A program made the translations under genes and the position numbers. Positions 46,451 through 54,040 of a DNA stretch of 64,000 bases are shown piece by piece. The stretch comes from Rhabdaerophilum sp. SD176 (lineage in GTDB: Bacteria; Pseudomonadota; Alphaproteobacteria; Rhizobiales; Beijerinckiaceae), in NCBI RefSeq assembly GCF_030143245.1, contig NZ_JARJNS010000009.1, positions 1-64,000 of the forward strand. The letters are read 5' to 3'. Under the pieces are notes generated by a model. That model made no database searches and was not told the DNA's origin. It saw nothing but the letters and a program-made list of their open reading frames with translations. Positions within the stretch are counted from its first letter, which is position 1. Each line of letters opens with the position of its first letter.

Positions 46451-47830
46451 TCAGTATGTTCGGTTATGGCCCACAAGCAGGTTCCCGACCTGCTGATCGG
46501 GAACATTCCCGAATTCGCTCGTTCCGACCCGTTGGAACGGACCCGCGCCAACAAGTGTAACCGGAACGACTGAACCATTCGTTGCGCCACGCACCTGATT
46601 GCCGGTGATCATGACCTGACCGGCACCGCCCGCGTTGGAATAGCCGATGCCGATGGGAGAGAAAGTCACGAGATTGCCCGTGACATTGAGGTCTTCAGTC
46701 GCAAGGTTCGTCCCTGCAACAATCCCTACACCTTCGGCTCCCTCGACGATATTGCTGGAAACCACGCAAGCCCCTTCCACCTGTATGCCCACGGCGTTGG
46801 AAATCGTCGGCACATAGCCGGGATCGTTAATCTGCCGCTTGCGGACCTGCGCGACCTGATTGCCGGTGATCGTGACACGGCGGGCTATGCCGTCTCCTCC
46901 TTGAGCAAGGTTGACGACCTTAATCCCGTCGGCGCATTCAGCGATGATGTTGCCGGTAATAGAGCCCCCGATGGTATCGGCGCGCCCTGACCCTGTTCCC
47001 GGCGATTCAATGAAGATCGCTACTTCACGGGAATTCCAGCAATAATTGTTGGCCACAACCAGACTGCCTCCGCCGAAATAACGAACGGAAGAATAAGCGC
47101 AGTCCGAGATGAAATTTCCGATCGACCGCACCCCAACCGCCTTGAAGACAGTGATGCCGTTTCCGTTGGCTCCAGTGCCGCTGCCACTCTGAATATTCGA
47201 GATATTGTTGCCCTCGACGAGGCTTCCATCATTCTCGATGTTGGTGCGCCAGATGGCGACACCATTGTTCTGACAATTGAAAATCCGGTTCTTGGAGACA
47301 TTGACCAAGGAATCGATGCTCCAGACCGCGAAGCTGCACAGCGAGAACTGGGAATTTTGAATGGTTCCGACGCTGCCGTTCCTGACGAGGGACCCAACAC
47401 GGACGGAGCGAACGAACTCACATTGCTCAATCAGGAAGCGTTGCGAATTCTCGAAGCGCACCAAGGCCGATTCAGCATTGATCCCTGTGAAAGCAACGTT
47501 GTTTCCATCAAAAATGAGCCCGGAAAAGCGGACATCCGAAATGCCAGACACGAAAAACAGATTTTGTGCGAAGGAGCCGCTCTGGAGACGGAAAGTGACG
47601 GAACCCGGTGTTGCGTAAATCGAGCACTTGTTTCCGCCTCCCGTGCCGGCGGTAACAACAACCTGCTGGGTGTCGTAGATGCCTGGCCGCACATAGAGCG
47701 GACGGTTGTCCGTTCGGGCTTTGTCGACAGCGGCCTGGACGCTTGCGACAGTGGTCCATCCGGTGCCCGGCGATGAGGCCTGATTTACCAGGACGGTAGC
47801 ATCGTCAATTGTGCGAACAAAAAGCGGCAT
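46451..47830 (-). CDS. Right-handed parallel beta-helix protein, transposon passenger
   Basis: This 459-aa protein consists of repeated N/G-rich beta-helix rungs (e.g. NSQRFLIEQCEFVRS, VSKNRIFNCQNNGVAIW, ITGNQVAQVRK, VTGNLVTFSPIGIGY), as in pectate-lyase-like/NosD folds. The N-terminus (LVNQASSPGTGWTTVASVQAAVDKA) resembles the entry strand-helix of tail-spike and pectin-lyase-type proteins and of the TIGR03808-type repeat family. There is no signal peptide. A GGAGA site precedes the ATG. Function (polysaccharide modification or binding) is inferred from fold and from the glycosyltransferase next to it. Confidence 0.85.
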   Translation of the reverse strand: MPLFVRTIDDATVLVNQASSPGTGWTTVASVQAAVDKARTDNRPLYVRPGIYDTQQVVVTAGTGGGNKCSIYATPGSVTFRLQSGSFAQNLFFVSGISDVRFSGLIFDGNNVAFTGINAESALVRFENSQRFLIEQCEFVRSVRVGSLVRNGSVGTIQNSQFSLCSFAVWSIDSLVNVSKNRIFNCQNNGVAIWRTNIENDGSLVEGNNISNIQSGSGTGANGNGITVFKAVGVRSIGNFISDCAYSSVRYFGGGSLVVANNYCWNSREVAIFIESPGTGSGRADTIGGSITGNIIAECADGIKVVNLAQGGDGIARRVTITGNQVAQVRKRQINDPGYVPTISNAVGIQVEGACVVSSNIVEGAEGVGIVAGTNLATEDLNVTGNLVTFSPIGIGYSNAGGAGQVMITGNQVRGATNGSVVPVTLVGAGPFQRVGTSEFGNVPDQQVGNLLVGHNRTY

Positions 47831-47960
47831 GGAGCTCTCCTGTTTCTGAAACAGGGAGACCTGATCTGAGTTTCGTGGCTGGACTGTGACAAAGTCTATT
47901 CAGCCGAGCTTGGATAGAGGCAATAGGGCAGTGAAAATAGCACAGCTTTTGTTCTTGACT

Positions 47961-48006
47961 CGTTCTCCCTTAGCGTTGGTTAGCGAGAAATCAGCGCTAT
48001 GCCCTC
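47961..48006 (-). repeat. Right terminal inverted repeat of transposon
   Basis: Reverse complement of the left end with six mismatches in 46. The outermost 12 bases are identical. The space between it and the beta-helix start (47831-47960) holds only the promoter region of the passenger genes. Confidence 0.9.
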
Positions 48007-48011
48007 ATGTC
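48007..48011. repeat. Right copy of target-site duplication (ATGTC)
   Basis: Identical to 41486-41490 and immediately outside the right inverted repeat. Confidence 0.9.
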
Positions 48012-48089
48012 CCCCTCCCGCGCGGACGGACTTTCACGAATTCTCGCATTGATACGCTTTCGAGCCAGCTGGATTTTGTCAACCGGCAT
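48012..48089 (-). pseudogene. 5' fragment of the exported SH3-like gene split by the transposon
   Basis: The ATG at 48089 opens 26 codons (MPVDKIQLARKRINARIRES...) that continue in frame into the fragment at 41490 once the 6516-bp element and one duplication copy are removed. An in-frame stop lies upstream at 48156-48158. The 209 bp between here and the nuclease gene (48090-48298) show no other gene. Confidence 0.75.
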
Positions 48090-48298
48090 GAGTGCGGCAG
48101 TGGTCTCGTCACTACGAGGCAGCTGCGCGCCGCCAGATCTGACGCTCCCCAGCGTTCAATCGTTTCCGAAAACCGGTCATTCCGCATGACCAGAAAACCC
48201 GGGGCTATTCATATCTCAGCCCGATAGCGTTCGAAGCAAAGGCTGCGACAGCCTAAACCGGGTGTCCACAGAACCGGCAGCGGGCCACAGCGAAAGGG

Positions 48299-49045
48299 CT
48301 AAGGGATTGTCACGTTGGCCGCAGCTATCGTGGTTGATGGTGAGGCATCGAACCATAGATGCCAAACGGTTATGATGCCTGGATTGTTGGCCGGCGGGGA
48401 TGTATGTGTATAGAGGAATGACCGGCCATGTTTCGACTGCGCTGCGTCGCAGCCGTTGACGGGATGGGCGGTAAGCCCGGTCTGTACGGCGTAGCTGGCT
48501 GCATACGCGGCCTGCGCCAGATAGGGCTGAAGGCGGGCCGAAATTTTCGTCCCATCCCGCACATAGGCAATCATAAACGCCTCACGACCACCCCAGCCAT
48601 ACTGTCCGTCGAGGAAGCGGACTAGGCCCTGGCTGCAATAGAGATGCTCACCGCGGGTCGCGTCAATGATCTTGGCTTCGGCGGTTAATGGAAAGCGGGT
48701 GGCGCGGCCCGATAGATGAATCGACAAGTCTGGCCGCTTCTCCAGATGCGTGCCATTGTAGTTCAAACTCTCGGCTCCACGTACCACGCTGCTGACGAGC
48801 TGGCGCCATAGTTGATCCTCTTCGATCATGCTGTTGAGCCGCGCCACCAAGATTGAGGTGACTTCTGCCTCGTCGCCGGTCGCGACCGTGCGGGCGTGAT
48901 TGGCGCGGACGTCTTGGAACGCCTGTACTATACCTTGGGCAATGATCTGGAGATAGATCTCATCAATCGCAGGCAGGGGCAAGGCAAGCCCGCGGGTGAG
49001 CTCTGCGATCTGGTCAGGGCGAGGGGAGAGTGCCAAGGAGCTCAT
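48299..49045 (-). CDS. PD-(D/E)XK-like nuclease partner of the methyltransferase
   Basis: This 248-aa protein contains a nuclease-type core: an acidic residue in VTSILVARLNSMIEED, then KRPDLSIHLSGRATRFPLTAEAKIID-type strands at about 118-143, i.e. PD followed about 15-17 residues later by EAK, the PD-(D/E)XK motif (positions read as RPD and AEAKII). An LNYNG segment and QGLVRFLDGQYGWGGREAFM follow. The start at 49045 overlaps the methyltransferase stop (ATGA); longer in-frame starts lie inside that gene. It is the third gene of the operon and probably the cutting subunit. No signal peptide or membrane segment. Confidence 0.75.
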   Translation of the reverse strand: MSSLALSPRPDQIAELTRGLALPLPAIDEIYLQIIAQGIVQAFQDVRANHARTVATGDEAEVTSILVARLNSMIEEDQLWRQLVSSVVRGAESLNYNGTHLEKRPDLSIHLSGRATRFPLTAEAKIIDATRGEHLYCSQGLVRFLDGQYGWGGREAFMIAYVRDGTKISARLQPYLAQAAYAASYAVQTGLTAHPVNGCDAAQSKHGRSFLYTHTSPPANNPGIITVWHLWFDASPSTTIAAANVTIP

Positions 49046-52000
49046 CCGCGACGGCGCCCCTTGAGGAAGTCGAGGCGTGACCAGATAAGATGTTGAGCCA
49101 GCAGCTTCGCCTGAGTATTGCTCCAGTACCGGTTCTGGGCGAGACGGCCGACCAGCAATGCGCCACATTCGTCCTCTACCACCATCTCGGTAGCAGCTGA
49201 GACATCCGCGACTGCGAGCAGCGCTTCCCAGTCCTTTGCGACCGCAGTCGAAGCGCTCTCGCCTGTTTGCAGGACAAAGCCCATCCAGGGTGAGGTCGAA
49301 TGGCTTTCGATCATACGAACGCTGAGCGACTTGCCGAAGCGGTCCGTCCAAGGCGACAGCTCGCTGTGAAGTAGCGTACAGAACTCCTTTGTGACTTCAG
49401 GCTTGGGGCGGGCTTGAGCGGCCTTCTTGTTTTCGGCAAACGGCAAATTGTAGCTGAGCGTATCCGTGATGATCTGCAAATCGCCTGTGCTGAGACCATA
49501 GAGGCTCGCGACCCAGCGATCGACTTCGTCCCAAGCCAACGGGGACTGGTATACCGCTTCGAAGAGCTGCATGATTTCTGCCCATCGAACTGGTCCGAGC
49601 TGACGGAAGTCTGGAACCGGGATGCGGTCGAGTGCGGCCTTTTCAATGACTTCACGCTCGAAGCCGAATTCTCCGCTGGTCGTGAGCGCCAGCCAAAGTG
49701 TGAATTTGCTGCCGAACACGAGGGCGAGGTAGCGCACCAGAATATCCGCATTCTCAAAGCCCGTTGGACAGTAGCCATAAAAAGTTTCGTTGTAGACGGC
49801 CGGCCCGACGGCAATGCCGACGCGGATTCGGCCGCGATCGGCAGGCGGCGACTTGTGGACGATCGCGATCGGTCCCTCGAACAAATTCGCGTCGCGTAGT
49901 CGGTGAACACGATCCTGCTGGAATTTCTCTAACCTACTCTCGTCGATCACCAGTCGGTCCAAGGAGGCAACCGTGACATCGGGCAAGCCGCGAAGATGCC
50001 CGGCATCTTTGCCGGGCGGGGGGGATCCATCCTCGCGGGGACCACTGCTGTCGCGAAGCTGCTGATAGCCCTGCCCCGAACCGGCCATGCGCCCGCGATT
50101 CGATACGCCGATCGCCTCTCGCCAGAACGCTTCGACGGTAGGGAAGCCCTTGCCGCGAATGCGCTCGACCAAGCCGAGGTCGGACTTCGTCCCGCGAAAT
50201 AGGATCTTCAGGATATCGGGAGTTGCGATCATGTGCTGGGTCGCAATGATCTCTGCCGCATGGGCGTCGATGCGCATTGTACCGGCAGCGTTGAGCTCCG
50301 TCTCCAGACGAGGGCTGAGCAGCCGGAAGCCGGCACCGGCGGCGGGCACGCGGTTGGTTGCGATCAGCAGGCAAAAGGGCGCCGAGATTTCCGGCCAGAC
50401 CTTAGTCTGACGCAACTCGACGCCGTTGATCACTGAGGTGATGTCGAGCGCCTGGAATAGCATCCGGCGTGCATCGGCCATGCCGTCGCCTTGCTGGAAA
50501 AGCAGGCGCGCGTGGAGCGCGAAAGCGATCTGGCCGCCCGACTTAGCCCATTCCATAGCACGCCAGACAAAAGGGATGTCGAGCCCTTCATTGGGGAGCG
50601 GCGGCGCGAGCCTTGCGCTTAAGCGCTCGCTCGCGATTGCCGAAACAGCCTTCAGAACCAGTGACCAGTCGGCAAGCTTTGTACCGGTCGACCAAGGTGG
50701 GTTGCCGACAACCACGTCGTAGCGGCCACGATGTTCGTCACCTACCAGTGGCCCGAGACTGCCTAAGCTGGAACCGGGCTCTTCGTATTCGCTCGAGACT
50801 AGGTGGAGCACCTTCCCGCGAAGATCATCGAAGCGCAGGTTGTCGACGGGCTTCGGCTCGGGGTCGAGTTCGATCGAGACGAGATAGAGCGCCAGCGCGG
50901 CGAAGCGCAACGCCTCCTCGTTGATGTCGAAGCCCGTGATCTGCTCATAGAGGATCTCGCGCAGGCGCTTTGTATCGGGCCGCTTGCCATCAGCCCGCCA
51001 ACACGCCGCTACGAGTTCGCGAAAGGCGGTCAGAAGGAAAACGCCAGCGCCCGCCGCGGGATCGAGGATGCGCGCCGTCGCGCTCGATCCGTCACGTTCG
51101 AGTGCGCGCAAAGAAGCGCGGACGAGCAGATCAGCGATCGGCCGCGGCGTATAGAAACCGCCTTCCTTACGTTGTTTCTCGGGAGCGTGGCGGCGCAGGT
51201 AGAGCTCGTAGGCTTGGCTTAGGACGCCGACCGGGATGTGGGCAAAATCGAGCCCATCCCAGCGCTCCGTCCAGCCGAGGAAGAGCTGGCCCCCTTCCGC
51301 ACGCATCATGATGTTGCCCAGGACGTGATAGGCGTTCGTCGGCAATGTCTCAAAGATCTGCTTCGATAGCGGTAGCAGGTCGCCGTTGAAGGTCCTGTCG
51401 AGCCAGGCGTTCGCCTTCCGCGCATTTCCTACGTTGGCAAACAGCGCGGCGGTGGTAGCGGGCGCTGCCATATCTTCCGGCAAGAGATTGCGGTCACCGA
51501 GGAAGCGCGCGAACAATGCTCGTCCGACTAGCGAGATTGCGTCGCCATGCCCGACGTCCATTCGGATCAACTGATTGATCGCGTCGGTTAGGAGGTTAAG
51601 CACCACATTGGAGATCCAACCTTGCCGAGTGCGCGCCGCGCGCGGACGCCGATTTGCCAGGTGCGGGAACACACCCCTGTTAGGCGTGCCCGAACTGCCC
51701 AGCGGCACACGGGCCTGGGCCGGGGTCTTGCGATCAAGGGCAATCGCGTAGACTTCCAGTTGGCCTGGCGCGACGATGCCAAGATACGGCGCATCGCCGC
51801 GCATCGCGAGTAGGCGGCGGAGCCGATGGATATCGTCCTCGCCCGCAATCCGGACGGCATCAACGAGGAAGATCAGCGGGGCCTCTTGCCATTCGTACAC
51901 AGCGCCCACGGTATTGAGGACTGATCCACCCTCTCGCCGTGCATTGGTCAGGGTCGCATAGGGCAGCAGTTCGGGAGCCTCGGCGTCAAGCAGGTGGAGT

Positions 52001-52050
52001 GCCTGCCGATCGGCGCCGAACGGCTCAAGCCAAGCGAGCCAATCAGTCAT
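49042..52050 (-). CDS. Large gamma-class N6-adenine DNA methyltransferase (Eco57I/PglX-like)
   Basis: This 1002-aa protein should modify adenine in DNA. Order: an alpha/beta N-terminal domain (about 1-115, PLIFLVDAVR, YLGIVAPGQLEVYAI) lacking clear nuclease residues; a helical region (about 140-290); the methyltransferase core with motif X KEGGFYTPRPIADLLV, motif I ILDPAAGAGVFLLTA (about 330), ITGFDINEEALRFAALAL, and catalytic motif IV YDVVVGNPPWST (about 440); then a long C-terminal specificity region (about 640-1002). Size and motif order resemble type IIG/PglX enzymes. It lies 27 bp after the HTH gene and overlaps the nuclease gene. Confidence 0.88.
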   Translation of the reverse strand: MTDWLAWLEPFGADRQALHLLDAEAPELLPYATLTNARREGGSVLNTVGAVYEWQEAPLIFLVDAVRIAGEDDIHRLRRLLAMRGDAPYLGIVAPGQLEVYAIALDRKTPAQARVPLGSSGTPNRGVFPHLANRRPRAARTRQGWISNVVLNLLTDAINQLIRMDVGHGDAISLVGRALFARFLGDRNLLPEDMAAPATTAALFANVGNARKANAWLDRTFNGDLLPLSKQIFETLPTNAYHVLGNIMMRAEGGQLFLGWTERWDGLDFAHIPVGVLSQAYELYLRRHAPEKQRKEGGFYTPRPIADLLVRASLRALERDGSSATARILDPAAGAGVFLLTAFRELVAACWRADGKRPDTKRLREILYEQITGFDINEEALRFAALALYLVSIELDPEPKPVDNLRFDDLRGKVLHLVSSEYEEPGSSLGSLGPLVGDEHRGRYDVVVGNPPWSTGTKLADWSLVLKAVSAIASERLSARLAPPLPNEGLDIPFVWRAMEWAKSGGQIAFALHARLLFQQGDGMADARRMLFQALDITSVINGVELRQTKVWPEISAPFCLLIATNRVPAAGAGFRLLSPRLETELNAAGTMRIDAHAAEIIATQHMIATPDILKILFRGTKSDLGLVERIRGKGFPTVEAFWREAIGVSNRGRMAGSGQGYQQLRDSSGPREDGSPPPGKDAGHLRGLPDVTVASLDRLVIDESRLEKFQQDRVHRLRDANLFEGPIAIVHKSPPADRGRIRVGIAVGPAVYNETFYGYCPTGFENADILVRYLALVFGSKFTLWLALTTSGEFGFEREVIEKAALDRIPVPDFRQLGPVRWAEIMQLFEAVYQSPLAWDEVDRWVASLYGLSTGDLQIITDTLSYNLPFAENKKAAQARPKPEVTKEFCTLLHSELSPWTDRFGKSLSVRMIESHSTSPWMGFVLQTGESASTAVAKDWEALLAVADVSAATEMVVEDECGALLVGRLAQNRYWSNTQAKLLAQHLIWSRLDFLKGRRRG

Positions 52051-52077
52051 AGCCCGGTCCAGTACGGGTCCGCCAAC

Positions 52078-52389
52078 TCATGACTGGAGGTCCAAATTGG
52101 CTTGGCGGTCTCCACCAAACTGGCCACGCTGAGTTGCGCCGCGGGGCTTCCGGGTCGGCGCGACCTTAGCGATCGCGCTTCGATAATCGACTGCGCACGC
52201 CGCCATCTCAGCCACTAGTACTGCGACAAGCGCGATATGTTGAGGAACGTCGCCCCGGCTGGCATAGTTGGTGATCGAGTTCGGGTTCATGCCGATGAGG
52301 TGAGCAAAACCGCGCACGCTGAAGCCTGCGCGCTCAAGTTCCCCGAGGAATTCAGTGTAAGGCATGGCCCGCTTCATCCCACACAGCAT
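52078..52389 (-). CDS. Small HTH (XRE-like) controller of the methyltransferase-nuclease operon
   Basis: This protein of about 103 aa has an N-terminal HTH (EFLGELERAGFSVRGFAHLIGMNPNSITNYASRG). It is the first gene of the operon. In-frame Met codons at 52377 (MKRAMPYT) and 52365 are alternative starts. Its promoter contains several dyads centred on GTGTGC/GCACAC, as expected for an autoregulated controller. The C-terminal tail is basic. Confidence 0.8.
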   Translation of the reverse strand: MLCGMKRAMPYTEFLGELERAGFSVRGFAHLIGMNPNSITNYASRGDVPQHIALVAVLVAEMAACAVDYRSAIAKVAPTRKPRGATQRGQFGGDRQANLDLQS

Positions 52390-52392
52390 TTA

Positions 52393-52446
52393 ATGTGCGC
52401 CTGCACATGGTTTGATGTGTTATAGCACACGAATTGATGTGTGCAA
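52393..52446 (-). promoter_or_regulatory. Promoter and nested dyads of the HTH-methyltransferase-nuclease operon
   Basis: On the minus strand a -35 TTGCAC (52446-52441) and -10 TATAAC (52424-52419) are separated by 16 bp. Dyads: GCACAC-N8-GTGTGC (52425-52444) covering the spacer and ATGTGC-N4-GCACAT (52393-52408) downstream of the start. A third, TGTG-N6-CACA (52417-52430), overlaps the -10. The shared half-site GTGTGC/ATGTGC suggests two or three operator copies for one repressor. Confidence 0.75.
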
Positions 52447-52565
52447 TATGTTACTATTCCGTTGCGGGGGCAGTCACCTTGCGACGTTTTAGAGGTATCT
52501 GCCAAAGTCCGCTCTACCCATTTGCGTTCTTAACAACAGACAAGCAGCTATCGGCCCCAGAGCTG

Positions 52566-53852
52566 TCATAGCGGAATCCCCATCCCGCCCCGCATGGCCT
52601 TCAGCTTGGTGCCGATCAGCGCCATAAGGATGGGCCCGACGGAGAATTGCCCCTCGCGCTTCTTCTCGGTCAGCGCACGCAAATAACCGCCGGGGAAGCG
52701 CACCTCATCGCCCTTTTGCAGGATCGCCGCGATGACGATCGAGGCATCGGCCTGCCCCATGGTTTCCACGGCATCGCGCCAGGCATCCGGCGAAATCCCG
52801 AGCATCGCTCGCACCAGCTCCGCCGCCTTCAGGAACTCGGCCCAGCTTGGGGGTGAAGCCCCCTGCCCTTCCCGACCGTGGATGTAATCGAGGATATCCG
52901 GGCACGCCTCGAGCACCATCGGCAATGGCGTGCCGAGGCTCGGGCGGGTTGCGGCCGTCTCCCCTTCCCTCCCCTGCTCCGCTTGAACCGAACCATGGGT
53001 CTCAGGCTCGGGCCGGCGCTCACCGCCCCTGTCTTTCTCGAAAGCAGGTTCAGATTCATGAAGTTCTGGTTTTGAATTCTGTTTGTGGCGCTCGGAATGG
53101 GACTCATTGGCGCTTGAATCTGCGAAATTTGTGAAGAGTTCCAGATGCTTCAGGATCTCAGTGGAAAAGCCTTCGAGATCGTCCGCAATCACCTCCAGAT
53201 CAGCGTGGCTGGCGGAGCGCTTGAGACGCCCGACAAGCGCCAGATACTGCCCGTGCAGGCCCTGCCAATCGCCCGGAAGCGCTTCTTCCATGCCGAGCAG
53301 GATCATTTTGGTGATGTCGCGGCGCGCCAGCGTGATGCGCTCCCGGGCGAGCCTCTGCGCCCGACGCTCGGCCTGAACCTCGGCCGCGAGTGCCTGAAAT
53401 TCCTCGGCGCGCGCGACGAGCGGCGTCAGCTCGAACCCGAAGGCGAGGCTCACTTCGCCATCCATCCCGCGGCGGGCGTAGCGCTTACCGTTGGGGCTGT
53501 CACGGCGGACGACGATACCGGCTTCCACGAGAGTCGCGAGATGTCGCCGGAGAGTTGCCGGGGCGATCCCATGGGCGCGGCTGCAGAGTTTTTCGTTCGA
53601 GGGGAAGACGATCAGCGGATCGCCTGCCGTCAACGCCGTCTCCTGATGGAAAGACAACAGCGCATGGAGCACGGCAATCGCCCGGTCCGGCAGGCCGAGC
53701 TTGCCCTTGGCCTCCGTAATGGCCTGAAAGATTTTCCACTTGTGGACGGTCTTTTCCGGTTCAACCGCCCTCGCCTGCTGCTGCGTGGCGATCAGGCCAA
53801 GCGACAGCGTTCGCCGCCCGAAGGGCGTCGTCACCAATCCCTGTTGCGTCAT
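52566..53852 (-). CDS. repC: Replication initiator RepC of repABC plasmid
   Basis: This 428-aa initiator has the RepC start (FGRRTLSLGLIATQQQA) and a winged-helix DNA-binding N-domain (KLGLPDRAIAVLHALLSFHQ, FPSNEKLCSRAHGIAPATLRRHLATLVEAGIVVRRDSPNGKRYA split over two strands). The C-domain after a hydrophilic linker (about 245-300) contains DILDYIHGREG and SWAEFLKAAELVRAMLGISPDAW. In this plasmid type oriV lies inside repC; the more AT-rich linker region (about 53040-53150) is the candidate. It is the last gene of repABC. Confidence 0.95.
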   Translation of the reverse strand: MTQQGLVTTPFGRRTLSLGLIATQQQARAVEPEKTVHKWKIFQAITEAKGKLGLPDRAIAVLHALLSFHQETALTAGDPLIVFPSNEKLCSRAHGIAPATLRRHLATLVEAGIVVRRDSPNGKRYARRGMDGEVSLAFGFELTPLVARAEEFQALAAEVQAERRAQRLARERITLARRDITKMILLGMEEALPGDWQGLHGQYLALVGRLKRSASHADLEVIADDLEGFSTEILKHLELFTNFADSSANESHSERHKQNSKPELHESEPAFEKDRGGERRPEPETHGSVQAEQGREGETAATRPSLGTPLPMVLEACPDILDYIHGREGQGASPPSWAEFLKAAELVRAMLGISPDAWRDAVETMGQADASIVIAAILQKGDEVRFPGGYLRALTEKKREGQFSVGPILMALIGTKLKAMRGGMGIPL

Positions 53853-53917
53853 GGTCTTTGCCTCAATCAGGCAAAAGAATTGCGCCCGCCGAAAAGGCAG
53901 TTGTCCGCTCGGGACTC

Positions 53918-53946
53918 TTGACAGCGATTCGCGGAAGTGGGATTCT
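53918..53946 (+). promoter_or_regulatory. Promoter of the repABC counter-transcribed RNA
   Basis: TTGACA (53918-53923), a 17-bp spacer and GATTCT (53941-53946), on the strand opposite to repABC. Strong -35 and ideal spacing are as expected for a constitutive ctRNA promoter. Confidence 0.8.
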
Positions 53947-53952
53947 CAAGGT

Positions 53953-54001
53953 GCGAACAAGAGAGGGCTTCCGGTGGAAACGTCGGGGGCCTTTTTCTTT
54001 T
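53953..54001 (+). ncRNA. Counter-transcribed antisense RNA (ctRNA, incA-type) with intrinsic terminator
   Basis: An RNA of about 45-50 nt is predicted in the repB-repC spacer, antisense to the repC leader. The terminator is an 11-bp stem (53966-53976 with 53981-53991, including G-U pairs) closed by a GAAA tetraloop and followed by TTTTTCTTTT (53992-54001). In repABC plasmids this RNA represses repC expression and sets copy number and incompatibility. The 5' end is estimated from the promoter. Confidence 0.85.
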
Positions 54002-54040
54002 GTCGAATTGTCCTTTCCTGGTTGGGTCAGTGGTTCGGGT

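Larger units (their letters stand above)
41491..48006. mobile_element. Complete Tn3-family transposon with glycosyltransferase and beta-helix passengers
   Basis: This 6516-bp element is bounded by about 46-bp inverted repeats and a perfect 5-bp duplication. Order: left repeat, tnpA (minus), res-like region, tnpR (plus), glycosyltransferase (minus), right-handed beta-helix protein (minus), right repeat. The 3' ends of tnpR and the glycosyltransferase gene overlap by 17 bp. It is inserted in codon 27 of the exported SH3-like gene. Intact ends, duplication and full-length transposase and resolvase point to recent movement. Confidence 0.92.

Noticed and set aside
47886-48227. Plus-strand open frame crossing the right transposon end
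   Set aside because: It spans the insertion junction and has no coding features.
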